Assembly: GCA_030248065.1 (NCBI GenBank)
Contig: JASAMV010008676.1
Location: forward strand, 44,730-108,729
Reading direction: 5' to 3'
Source: Rhynchonema sp. JSB1_4
Lineage: Eukaryota > Nematoda > Chromadorea > Monhysterida > Xyalidae
Length of the DNA stretch: 64,000 nucleotides
This document shows positions 46,322 through 58,400 of the stretch, piece by piece. Every line of letters starts with the position of its first letter. The stretch's first letter is position 1. The translations under genes and the position numbers were made by a program. Under the pieces are notes generated by a model. The model saw only the letters and a program-made list of their open reading frames with translations, did no database searches and was not told where the DNA came from.

Positions 46322-46652
46322 TATAGTCCACCCATCAGCTCATGTCACTTTGTGACGGTGCTGGCCGACTTGTTCCCTTCCTCCACGTTCTAATGAAAGA
46401 GAAATTGAGTTTCCGAAAAAAATTAAGTTTGCTCCTAAATTGTGATTTTTATGAAACCCACGTGTTATATCCATTTTAATTTAATTTAATTTTTAGTTTG
46501 ATCGAATTCAATCCTTTTCGACACATTCTATCACTTTTTAGTTTTTTTGCAAAATCGGTAGCACTCAATTTCTCTTTCATTAGAACGTGGATGAAGGGAA
46601 AAAACCAGCCAGCAGCAACACAAAGTGAGCTGATATGGGCGGACTATACATA
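46322..46652. mobile_element. Palindromic element family G, copy 2
   Basis: Same arms and length as the copy at 29842-30173, including TCATGTCACTTTGTGA; intergenic. Confidence 0.8.
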
Positions 46653-47097
46653 ACGCGCACCGTATTTTTTGTAATCGATTTCAACTGCAAAGCGAAAAAA
46701 ATCAGTATCCCTATGTGAAGCATTGCGATTGCAATCAAATTTTTCAACCGAAGGTCGAGGTCGATGCCAAAAATACTGTATAGTGCGCTTGCTGGATACA
46801 TTTATACATTCCAAATTGCCGATTTTTCGATCTTGAGCCCTAGAGCTCCGAGGGCTTTATTCGGAACTACTGTAGAAAATTTGGGGTAAAAAGTTTTTGA
46901 AAAATTGATCCTGTAGCCATTGATTTTTACCCATGCACAGGAACGTCTCACATCGGCATTTTTTGGGGCTTCTTCTCAAAACATGTTCAAATGTTTGATG
47001 AAAATGATGCCTTGGAATGCATATAAAGCGGTTGTGAACATTCGGTGATGCTGGCAATCGGTTCGAGAAGGGTTCCAAAACCGTCGTGTCCCACAGA

Positions 47098-47805
47098 CAG
47101 GGTTGGGCAAAAAAAAAATTTTTTTTATGAAAAAAAAAATTTTTTTTTAAAAAAAAGGTTTTTGAAAAAATTTTTTTTTAAAAAAAAATTTTTTTTCTAA
47201 AAATTTTCGGGGGAACAAAATGTTCTAAAACGTCCATAAATGGCCTTTTTGGGGGTTATTTTTTGTCATTTTTTCTCAAGGGTCGAAAAATTTTCTTCGC
47301 AAAATCACCTTTGGGGCATGTATTTGGTACCTAAGATACCCCAAATGATGTAATAATACCTTCCCGTGATACATGGGACATAGTATGCACGTGCCTACAT
47401 GGTACTTCGATGTCATACCCCATCAGGTCGGTCATATACGACTGATTCAGCTACCCGACAAGTATTTCTGCAGCTTATATTCTCAATTCTGTGTGGTTTA
47501 TGGGTGAATCTTGCTTATTCGGCCACAAACTGTTGTGTCCGATACCACAGAGCAGCAATCATCGGTCCATATCAAACACAGACTGTTGGATCGCACCTAA
47601 ATGACGTAAACACCCTTGATAAGTGATGCAAACCAAGTCACAAAAGTGACTTGTCAATTAAAGTTGCATTTTTTCGCGATTTTGCGCGTTTTTTAGGCAA
47701 ATTTGGTAAAATTTCCCCGTATCTCATACTTTTTTAAAAAAAAAATTTTTTTTTTAAAAATTTAAAAAAAAAACTTGTTTAAAAAAAAATTTTTTTTCCA
47801 ACCCT
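47098..47805. mobile_element. hAT-like non-autonomous element, copy 4
   Basis: Begins CAGGGTTGGG and ends CCAACCCTC, with the perfect 8-bp duplication CCCACAGA (47090-47097 and 47806-47813). Termini are long alternating A and T tracts. No coding capacity is seen. Confidence 0.85.
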
Positions 47806-49375
47806 CCCCACAGACACGCTGCCTGAGGGCTCCATTTGGGCAAGAGGTTTCTAACAAAAACGCCGTTCCACCTTTTTCCTAATAGAGCCCTCGGGGCTCC
47901 ATGTGGAAAACGACGCTTGTCGTTAAGCAATGCGTTGGTCAAACAATGAATGTGTGAAAGATACTCCTAATTTACGCACATTCCTCGCGGCCCCCGCTTT
48001 GCGGTTGCAAAGTGTCAATGAAGCTACGCGCTCAGTTTGCTGCTACTAGCAATAGAGCCTAACGGTCTCAATTCAACCATTCGGCTAACAGTTTGACACA
48101 GCTTACATGATCAAATACCAATCAGCCTACCGTGACCTGGATTCCAATTCTAAGTACACGTGGGTCAGAACTTCTGACTTCGGTTGGTGTGATTAGCATA
48201 CCTAGATAGCACACGGTCGCGGAAGTGCTGCTATCGCGTACACGCCCCTGTTACCCCATCTTAGGCTTATAGGTGTATGGCCTATGTGTTATGTAGTTTG
48301 CTTGGACGTCGAGGGTCGAACCAAGGGATTTGCAACGTTCAAAGTTCAAGCAGTTTCAGTTCGGGAAGTGCGGGGCGGCGCACGAACAAATACGCAAATC
48401 CGGCTTGAGCAAGACCATTTTGAGCAAGAAAAGAGAGCAGAGTTCAAAAGAGCAGAACCCAAAATCGAATAGACCTAAACCTAATAAGCCTAAGCCAAAG
48501 CACAAAACAAAGCCTGAGTGTAAGCCCAAGCCTACGGCCGACTCCAAAATCAGCTTAAGCCGTTTTAATAAAATATGAGCTCTGCTCTTCGGCTCTGTTC
48601 GTTTATTCCTGCTCAATCTGGCTTTGTCCAATTGCCCGGCCACGTGTGGGGCAGTATACTGTAGCTATGTATCTTGTCAAAGACTGGTTGTTGAAAACGG
48701 TTCACTTACTATGGATACCTAAAATGCATAGTCCAAGCACGAGCTCATGAGACCTCTTTTTTTAGGTTAGTTTGGCCAGATCCAATAATGTTCCACGTGT
48801 TTCGAAACCAAGAGAAAGTGAATTTGTGTATGGTTTACACTGCCGATTTTCTCTCCTTTGTTTTCGAAACATTTCGTGACATGTGGAAATGGAACATTTT
48901 TGGATCTGGATCTACAGTTTCGCCCGTCTCATGATCTGATGTGCTACACCTTATGTGTGACCGGGGTGAATACCTTCTTGTGCACTCCCGCAGTAAAGCG
49001 CTGTGCGACGCGTTAACAGGCCTCTTTCCGGTCCATACCAATTGGCCGCGCTTCTTCATAAAATTTAATCTGAGTAACCGAATTTGTGTCCGTGTGCTCC
49101 CTAACGGGATGTGTAAAATATGGAAATTGGCACACTTGCTCTACCTGCACTACTTGTTGACATACAGTAGTATGTGTGTATGCAGTGGTCACGCACTTCA
49201 GAACCAATGGTGTTCATGTAGTGATGTCTGTCAACGTTAAGCTGAAAATGCTACTACACGCCAAAGTTCTGACCTTTTGACTACGTTCGATGTTTTTTGT
49301 CTGCTGTGTACACATTCCTTCAAAGTTGCAGCCCTGTCAGTGTAACCTAGGAAGTAAATCCACTCGCTTCATCGT

Positions 49376-49606
49376 GCCGGAGAGTGCCAGATAAGTCACC
49401 CGATTAACTCTCCAGTGGGGGCTTGTTCGGAATGTTTTCCAAATAAGCCCCGATCTTTGGTCATTTTCAGCAGCTGTGTTTCATATGCTGATACACATTG
49501 GGTGCTTATTTTGGGAAATCAATGTCGGAAGTCTCAAATCCGACATGACTGTGTCCTAAATAAGCCCCCAGCGGACTATCTGGCATTCGCCGGTGGTGGT
49601 TTTTTT
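49376..49606. mobile_element. Element family M, copy 2
   Basis: GAGAGTGCCAGATAAGTC at the left, TATCTGGCATTCGCCGG at the right, TCTTTGGTCATTTTCAGC inside; intergenic. Confidence 0.7.
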
Positions 49607-50227
49607 GTCATGCTAAACTATGTCATGCTAACATCTTTGTCCGCTAACTATGGAATTTCGCTTTTCTTCTTATTTCGAATTTCAGCGAATTGTTCCAGCG
49701 TGACAACCAGACCTTGAAACATTTTGCAGCAAAGCATGAGCAATTCGTTGCAATTCGAAATAAAAAGAAAAGCGAAATTCTATAGTGAGGCAGGGGCAAA
49801 TATCGTGTGCGAAACATTCTGCGCCTTGACCGCCCTTGTCATCAGGCCAGTTGCCTGAATGCGCAGGTAGAAATTGGGCTGGTCCACATTTGATTTTGTT
49901 CCCGGATGTTCCTATTGAAGGGCATCTCCTGGACGCATGCTGAACGTTAGACCTCCTGTGTGTTTGACTTTTTTGACGCCTTGACCACTGTCTAAAGACA
50001 TGCAAGGTTTGAAAGGGGTTTGAAATGCGAAAGGCCCCCTTTAAGGAAGTCTGGCTCCAGGAATCGGCAACGGCACATTAGCAAGCACTCGCTGTCTTGC
50101 GCTTTGAACGAAACAATAAGCTGTAAATTTTGGCGTAAAACCGGTGCGAGTGAATTTATGAAGTCGGGTTTCAGTATAAATGATGTGGTGTTGAGTGAAG
50201 CTTTAGTTATTGGGCAAAGAGGGCGGC

Positions 50228-50611
50228 ATGAGCCACATGAGAAAACACACGTGCGTGTGTATAAACGTAGTGACTATTTGCGTGGGACTGGCATTAATTG
50301 CACCTCTGTTGCTGTTTACCCATGTCCAGCGGGACAACTTTTGTGAGGGAGTACTGTATACTAAATGTCATCTGAGGAGCATTTACGTTCGCTTGCCAAA
50401 TGCACTTGGTCATTTGATCAAGTCGAAGTTCGACGTTGTTGAAGTTACGGGCTTGTTGTTTGGCTGCGTGGGTGTGTTTATAATGTTGCATCACGCGTTG
50501 CGTGCTTGGCGGATCAGGCAACGCAGTGGACATAAATTCTGCATTAGCTGTTGTTGGACTATAATATGCCACTTACGAGGTAACGGGCGTTACCTCTGTA
50601 TACCTTGTTAA
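50228..50611 (+). CDS. Candidate small membrane protein, 127 aa, unknown function
   Basis: An uninterrupted frame from ATG 50228 to a stop at 50611 predicts two hydrophobic helices (about residues 11-35 and 77-99) separated by a 40-residue loop with two cysteines, and a Cys-rich basic tail. A GTAACG donor at 50580 could instead splice the frame onto an exon near 50.9-51.1 kb, where GTAAGTG at about 51100 marks another possible donor. Codon use is unremarkable and repeats are sparse here, so a real gene is plausible, but I do not recognise the family and nothing in the neighbourhood supports a role. Confidence 0.3.
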   Translation: MSHMRKHTCVCINVVTICVGLALIAPLLLFTHVQRDNFCEGVLYTKCHLRSIYVRLPNALGHLIKSKFDVVEVTGLLFGCVGVFIMLHHALRAWRIRQRSGHKFCISCCWTIICHLRGNGRYLCIPC

Positions 50612-51447
50612 GGCTGGAGGTGACGACGAGAGTTGAAGATATGCCGTGACGTCATGAATACGTTCAGAGCCAAATTTATGTAGTATATACCCTGCCCTAG
50701 TAGAACAACCCCATACGAACAGGCCTCAAACGTGAAAAGTATAACCTGTCGAGACTCAAAACAACACCTGTTTGTGATATTACAAAAGCAATGCCTCATG
50801 ATCTCGTGATGTGATGACCAATGACGGAAATTGTTTTACTTCCGCAGATGATCTAAAGTGTCAATTTAAGTATGTAGCGTCGTGCTTTCTTTTCAGGTAC
50901 ATTTCGCACTTCAATGACATATATTTGTTGCCGAGCAGTTATATAATACGTATGAAATTATGGGCAAAGATAAATTTGGTCTCAGAAATGTGTGGAAGTC
51001 AAATTTACCCCTGCCCACACTTTCGGCTCGGTTTACTACTTTCGCCCAGTGAATCCCACGGAAGGAATTGATGGAAAACTTTATTCTTTATTCTTGTTGG
51101 GTAAGTGTGTCGTTGTTGTCGTGTTGTATGTAATGCTATTCGACTCAATCCTGTGATTCCATATTGTCTCACTTGACGTTATGCACGACACTCTAGATTG
51201 TGGAACTTGCCAGAAAACTGCACAATTTTCAAAATTTTTAAATCGGCTATGCCAGCAGAGTTCTTTTTATTCCGTGCCGTGAACAGATGTTAAAATTATC
51301 GATATGTGTTAAGCTGCAAATGACCACAAACGATGAAAAAACAAAAGAAAATAGGCTGTTTTACTGTATAGGAACACAGCATCGCAATGGGAGAGAAATC
51401 AAAAATGGCGCGCATACATGAAATTAATACAGATACATTTACAGTAT

Positions 51448-51772
51448 ATTGGTCGCACAATGATTAATGGAGAATTTATCCAAGAGTCAAAGGATGGACC
51501 CTGATTCAGGAACTGTCACGCTCAGCCACTGTTAACCACTCAGTGACTTGTATTTCTCACGAAACATTTTCACCTGAAAATAACCAGTAAAACAACCACG
51601 TTGCTGTCAGCTGGTGGTTGTTCTGCTGGTTTATATTTTCAGATGAAAATGTTTTGTCGGACATACAAGTAGCTTAGTGGTTAAACAGTAGTCGAGCGTG
51701 GCTGAGCCTGAATCAGGGTCCAACCTTTGAATTTTGGATAAATTCTCCATTAGTCATTGTGCGACCAATACC
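51448..51772. mobile_element. Element family I, copy 4
   Basis: Longer palindromic version with both TTGGTCGCACAATGA ends and two inverted copies of the internal AAAATGTTTTGT...AGTGGTTAA region. Solo right ends also occur near 5208-5236 and 60103-60135, and a diverged copy near 15898-16100. Confidence 0.75.
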
Positions 51773-51847
51773 TATAAGCATTGGTACATATATCCAGATC
51801 ACATAGTATATTCGAGTGCAGTAACTTTGACACGTAATCGTATGCAT

Positions 51848-52030
51848 GTACACTCCGACAATTCTTTTGGGAGAAACTTTTCAAACGCGTTGCCTGATCC
51901 GTAAAGCGCATGATGCGTGCACTGGCTGTATAGCGGTCACGTGACTTCTGTAGCCAGTGCACGCATAATGCGCTTTACGCATCAGGCAACGCGGTTGAAA
52001 TGTTTCTCCCAAAAGAATTGCCAGAGTATA
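51848..52030. mobile_element. Palindromic element family H, copy 2
   Basis: Ends CTCCGACAATTCTTTTGGGA and its inverse, inner GCGTTGCCTGATCCGTAAAG arms. Intergenic, 180 bp. Confidence 0.8.
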
Positions 52031-52451
52031 GATATTTGCAGAGGAAGGTGAAGAGCGGAGAAATAAAGAAACACAGAGTGAAATGCCGGAATTAAATTTC
52101 AAGAAGAAGAGAACAGTCATGTACGAAAGATGAAATGAAACGTGAAAAGAGATTTCAAGAACAGAGAGAAAAATGAAGTCGGAAAATGTCTTGTCCGTCC
52201 AACAACAGCGAAACTGAGGCAGATGGTTATCGTCTGAAAGTAGAAGTAAAGTGTGGGTAAAGATTGGAAAGGACTCCATTACACTGTAGTGTGGAACATG
52301 CACCATTTATACACCGCGAGTGTGATTTCGTAACTACAAAATTCTTCGTGAGTCTTTGGCTTGCGCACAACTGTACAAATTCATTTCGTTTGGTATGGGC
52401 TTCGGTTGTCAGGCGCAGTACCTTTTTAAAAAAGCATGAATTAAAAAATTT

Positions 52452-55400
52452 TCAACGAAAAACTTGTACGAACTTTGTGGGCAAGACAATACCGCCAGGT
52501 GATGTGATGCCATCTTGTCTGTTGTGTTTGTTGTTGTTGTTCTGTGTGCCCCAAGCTGGCGTGCCTGATTGCATCTCGAACGCCGCCGGCGTCTCGGCGT
52601 ACACCTGAAGTGTTGATTTTTATGGAAAAATTTTTGTCCATAAATGATGCCTAAAAGTAAAAAAATGAAAAAAATGAGTTTTTACCTGATCAAATCTGAG
52701 GCCCTGCCATCGACCGTAGAACGTCAACGACAGACGCTTGCGCATCTCGGTTTTGCTCAGACCTTTTTCTTCGCCCTGCAAAGTGATGTTTCACAAAAAT
52801 TATAACGAATTGATTTACATAATGGAATGCCGTTTGAATTGGTCCCGCACTGAGGAACCTTGGAATTTTTTTCAGGCCAGCACCTAATGTGTGGTATTCT
52901 ACATTCTTTAATAAGTGGCTAGTGGTTGTATAGTAAATTTCCAAATTCACTGCCGCACAGTAAAATACGCCCCATAGTTAATGTCAAGTTCTAAATCCGA
53001 AGGCTAACCATGCGCTTTCTGAAACATTGCGCGCAGCTGCCTGGCTGGCTGGTAAGCTGCACGCGCGTCTGCTGCCCGAATGTTTCAAAAGTTGACTTTC
53101 GTGTTTAGAACGTGACATTAACTATGGGGCGTACTTTACTGTGCGGCAGCGAATTTGGAAATCTACTATCAAACCAAAAGCAAGGGCGGTCCATGATCCC
53201 TGCCTGATGATGACGTGGTGCACCGCTAGTCTTTCAAAACAACGGCAGCGGTAAAAACATATTCAAGAAATACTAGAAACATCAATTGCCACTGTCTTTA
53301 GCTGAAGAAATCCATGATAATCATATTTCTGCCACCAGTTCTTTAAAATACGGCTAATACCAATGTAGACGACGTACTTTATACAGTAGGTACATACAGT
53401 ATGTAGGTAGCAGACGCATGCAGCCACAAACGAATGTGAGAAATAGTGCATGGCCAGCGTCGCCGACATCAGCATAGGCCCAAAATCATTAACAGACGCC
53501 AAAACTAAATATGATGTTTCACACTCTCCCCCACACCAACCGTCACGTAGCTGACGATTGTACCAACAATCAGCACAACCAAAATGCCAATAAACGGGTA
53601 GAGATAGGACGAGACGCGAAACAGAAAGAACACGTTCGGGTCGCCATAGCGGGCAATCTCGGGCAAGCGACGGTCCATCCACGGCGCGGTGATCTGGGAA
53701 TGTTTCGGCTTATATTCATGTCGTCAACTCACTGTCCCATCCTAATGCCGCATGTTTATCTATTTCTGGCGCTCATTCAGGGCGGCTTGAGTTGACGAGC
53801 ACTGTTGAAGATTTGCGTTGACGACCAAACAATTAGCCGCAATGCGGCAGCAGTTTTGCTTAATTTTAGGATTCAACTTCAAGACAAATGGGAGAAATCA
53901 TATTTCGTTTCTCGTTTCCCGCTGATACATTTGACGGTGACGTGCACCACTCTTCAGTATTGGTGCAATCAATTGAGCATGCAACAAAAGGCGGGTAAAT
54001 GTTACAGTGGTCAACTCAAGCGGTCAAATCAGTTCGTGTCAACAGCAGCCCCGAGTGAGGACGAGAAATGTGTAGATAATACATGGCATTCGGGGTGGGT
54101 TGACGGCTCTACAATGTGAGTTGGCGAAGTATTTGACCAGTTGAGTTGACCACTGTAATATAATTTGTTTGAGCGTGACGAGCGTTTGTTTGCAATCTGG
54201 CCCATTTAAGCTGGTTGCACAAACGTTTTAAAGGAATATTTGTGAGTTACCTAACATTTCTCTGCAAGGCTGTTGAGAAATTGAGCATTCATTGACGGCG
54301 GTAGCAAAAATTTTGACGTCACTAACTGGATCATAGCACGAAATCAAAACGGCTCCATAAAAGGTTACGAAATTCATAAATATCATTTAGAAACGCTTGT
54401 GCAACCAGCTTAAATGAACCAGATTGCAAACAAACGATTTACGCTTGCACAGCAAACTGCCAAAGTTGACCTTTCGTTTAGAAACGCGCGTCTGCTGCTT
54501 GCTCAGCGTGCAATGTTTCAAGCTTACACCGAGCTTACACTGAGCTTTCTCACACCGAGCTTTCCACCGACCTTTACACCCAACTGACCTTTACACCGTT
54601 TCGAAAATATTACCCATACAAAAAATGTACTCATGTATAAAAAATTAAACAATACATGAATCAATTATGTGATAATTGCAATTTACATATATAAGCACGT
54701 ACCTTTGAATAATCCACACATGTGTCATTATTAGGAAGTCGATAGTGCGAATACGGTTTGAGGAAGAAATGTCCCAGCGCCATTGTGACGCTCAAGCACG
54801 CGCCACAGATCAGACCTGTGACAGAAGAAAAATTGTGCGCAAAAATTGTCGCCTGAGTCTAAAAGGAAATTCCAGAAAGTTCCATTTACCAATGCCAGCG
54901 CCCCATTTGTTCGCGCGCGGGATAAAAACGCCCAGAAAGAACATGCCCACCAGCGGGCCGGCAATTGCGCCCATCAAACTGAAGGACGCCTGAAAATCAA
55001 GGAAATGTGTGAATGCCTGAATATTCAGGCACAGTTCAGAGCGTAGGCCTAAAAATTTTCAGCCTTCTCCGCACGAACCGTCATGATTCCACCCATTGGG
55101 CCAGCAGCAAACGCGAGACCGGTGGCGCAGCAGCCGAAGAACAGAACCAGGCATTTATTCACTATCTGTAATAATGTAGGGCTGGCTGGCTGATGTTTCA
55201 CAATTGCAAGACCTGGTCTGTGTGAGGAATCAGCATGCTGATGGAGTGATTATGACTTTCGTTATTCGCAAAAACTGACACGAAAAATAAATTATATGAC
55301 AAGCAACTGACCGCTGATCTAGCGTCATTCAGTTTGTGGCCCAAGACCGGTTTGAGGAAATCCTCCCACGTGACCGCAGCCTGTGAGTTCATGCCTGAAA

Positions 55401-58400
55401 ATTTGGAAATGTTTTATGTCCGAAAATATTCAAATTATAGAATGGCATGAAAAAAAATCACAATTCTGAAAATTCTCACCTGAACTAAATGTGGACAGAG
55501 TTGAGCTGAACAGACAGGCGAGAAACAGACCGGGCAGGCCGGGAACGCTGCCTAGAAAATTTTCTCAGAAATTTTGAAAAAATCAACACATTTTGGCGAC
55601 TGGAAAGTATAAAAACACGAAACAAAATAAACGCACGCAATGTTCTGACGGCATAGACAATGACCAACTGATCGCCCTTGTACTCTCCCGTGTCCAGCGG
55701 GTCACAACCCCATTGATGGAAGAAGGCCACCATCACCACACCTGTAAATACCACCGACTAAAAAAATTGGCGGGAAATTCAAAGTTTAAAAAAACTGCAC
55801 AAACCAATGAAACATGCGGTCGAGCCGAGTACGATGAAACACGGCACGGTGATGAAGATGACGAGCCTGAATTACGAAGGAATTTAATGCATTTAAAGAG
55901 AAAATGTTAAGGGCTCCGCCCGCAGATAGACGTGAAACCCGAACATACGAAACATTTCAGTTCGTTTTTATACAGCGTCCACCGCAACGCATCAAGTGCA
56001 CATCGTTCCGGGAAGAAATGTTTCGCATGTTCGTGTTTCCGTTTTTTCAATTTTCAATGCAATTTTCGGAAACCCGAACACGCGAAACATTTTGTCCCCG
56101 AAACCGTGTGCGGTTGCGGTGCACTGATGCTGGTGGTATGCTGCATTAAAGGGTGTGTCTAACGTCTCCTAACCCCATGTTTTGTTGGGTGGAATTGAAA
56201 GATGACCTCGAAAGGCCGCCGTGTGCAAGAAACCGCGTCTTCTAACTTGCCAAATCGCGAAATCTTGAGGGTTACTTTTCGAATTAAATCAATTTCCGGA
56301 CACAAAATTCAGACTGAGCTGACGGAAAAAAGCTGCGAAGCGAAACACACACAAACCAGCTTCTATATGTTAAATGAAACATTCATTGTGTCCACAGTCA
56401 AGCCAGCAGCCGAGCGGTGTGTGTTGAGCGTCTACGTGCATTGTATAGGCGGCTGAGCCGCGCTTAAACATGCAATGTTTCAGCAGAATAATGCCAAACG
56501 TGAGTAGCGCCCACTCAAAAGCGCCTGGAGTTTTGTGTCCGGAAATTGATTTAATTCGAAAAGTAACCCTCAAGATTTCGCGATTTAGCGAGTTACAAGA
56601 CGCGGTTTTTTGCACACGCCGACCTGTCGAGGTCATCTTTCGATTGCACCTCATAAAACCTGGGGTTAAGAGACGTTAGACACACCCTTTAAAGACAACC
56701 CAGAATGTTTCGTATGTTCGGCTTTCGGGCCTATCTGGGCGAGCTCTAAACCTTGTAGTTAGCATATAAACCGAGGTGACAATATCCACAGTTCACAAAA
56801 GCTCGGGTCACAGTCAACCATCTTTCGGCGCGTCATGCCAGATGGGCATTTTCGGAAAGATGAGAAACACGAACAACAGGGCCCAAGTGCACTTTTAAAA
56901 AATATATAAACGCACACAGATATATGTATATATATATGGCACCTTGATTTGTTGAGAGTCGGCAGAGAGCAGTATCGCTGCACAGCCATCTGGTTGAGGC
57001 CATAGAGTGACATCCAGAAGCCAAATGCACCGAAAGTGGACACCCAGATGGAGTTGTGCTGGAAAAAGTGTTCCGAAATGTTCGGGATACGGTCGGCTAA
57101 GGTTGTTTTTCACGCTCCAAGTTTTGCTAAAAATGTCCTTGAACCCGATTGTTTGGCTGGGCACACGAACGCTGCTGCAAACCGCGAGTAGTAGCCAGGC
57201 AGCCAGCTGACCGATGTTTCATTCACAAATACTATTACACAGCATTTTGGCCGTAAAGGAGAATGCCGAATAAGTCCCTTGGGGGGCTTATTTGCGACAC
57301 GGCTTCGCATTTCATATTTCAGATAAATATTTTCCCAAATAAACCCCCACTACGTATCAGCGTGCGAAACATCTGAAGCTGAAAATGACCATAGATGAGG
57401 GCTTACTCGGGAAAATTTCCGAATAAGGATTCACTGGGAACTTGTTTTGGGGTGCTGCTTATTTGGCATTCTCCGGTACCCGAGGTCTGATTATTGTTGA
57501 GAAATGCTGCGAATGTGCTGTATAGCCAACCAATACTATTGTTATGGTGGACAAAAGCAAAAGATATGTACAATTTGTATAACAAAAACTGTCATTGCAA
57601 ACTTAAAAAAGAAGCAACAATGGTGCCAAAAATGACACAAAGTAGCATTTACGCACCTGCAACGGATTGGGGTCCCAATTATTGGTCGCTTCCCATCGGC
57701 CCGTTTCACTGATCACTTCCCAAACTCGCTCAATACCACCGGACGCTGCCACACCTGCCACACAAACAGAAGTATGTATGGGGGAATTGCGTTGGTCTTT
57801 TTCTGCGGGGCATGGGAAAGCGGTGGAAAAAAAATAGCGGGCGCTGTTCATTTATTAAGCTCATACCTCGGACATTGAGCTTTGACTGTGAATAGACTTA
57901 GGCTTAGCACTACGCCTCCAAAAGTAGGTACACAATCTCTTTGAGCGGCCGTTGTTTTTGGAAAGCCGCTGTTTTGGCCATCGCTGTTTTTTTTTCACCG
58001 CTCTTTTGCATGTTCGCCGCACTTTTGTGCACACTGACGATGACCTGGTGCACCGTCTGTGAAAACAGAGACAAGCAGAAAATGGGCACAACTCAACCAC
58101 AAACGTTTTGGTTGTATTTTCAACCGGTTGCGGATTGCATTTTCGTCGGCAACCCCCAGAAACCAACCCTTCACAATCATAATTGCCACGCCCAGATACA
58201 TAAAGAACGCCTGCAGGGTGTCCGTCCAGACAACTGCCTTCAGCCCACCGATTGTAGTGTAAAGCGTGCAGACACAGCCGATGATCTGAGCGAATTATAA
58301 GAACGTGTTCCAATTATTCTCCTGTCTGCCGGTCAATTGGCCCCAGCCAGAGAGTGCACTTTCAGGGTTAGGCTTGGCGCCCCTGCTATAAACACACATA

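Larger units (their letters stand above)
42483..50227. other. Repeat-rich stretch with no supported gene
   Basis: Contains three hAT-like copies, the A-rich tract, tandem repeats and palindromes of families G, H and M. Between 48284 and 48643 a frame rich in Lys-Pro comes from degenerate GCCTAAG-type repeats. Confidence 0.6.

Noticed and set aside
48330..48578. Lys-Pro-rich frame of 82 codons
   Set aside because: Produced by degenerate GCCTAAG-type repeats inside an imperfect hairpin.
56759..56890. Possible symporter exon with a hydrophobic stretch ([11 protein letters not shown])
   Set aside because: No acceptor gives the right phase, and the flanking exons 57058-56943 and 55866-55805 join perfectly without it.
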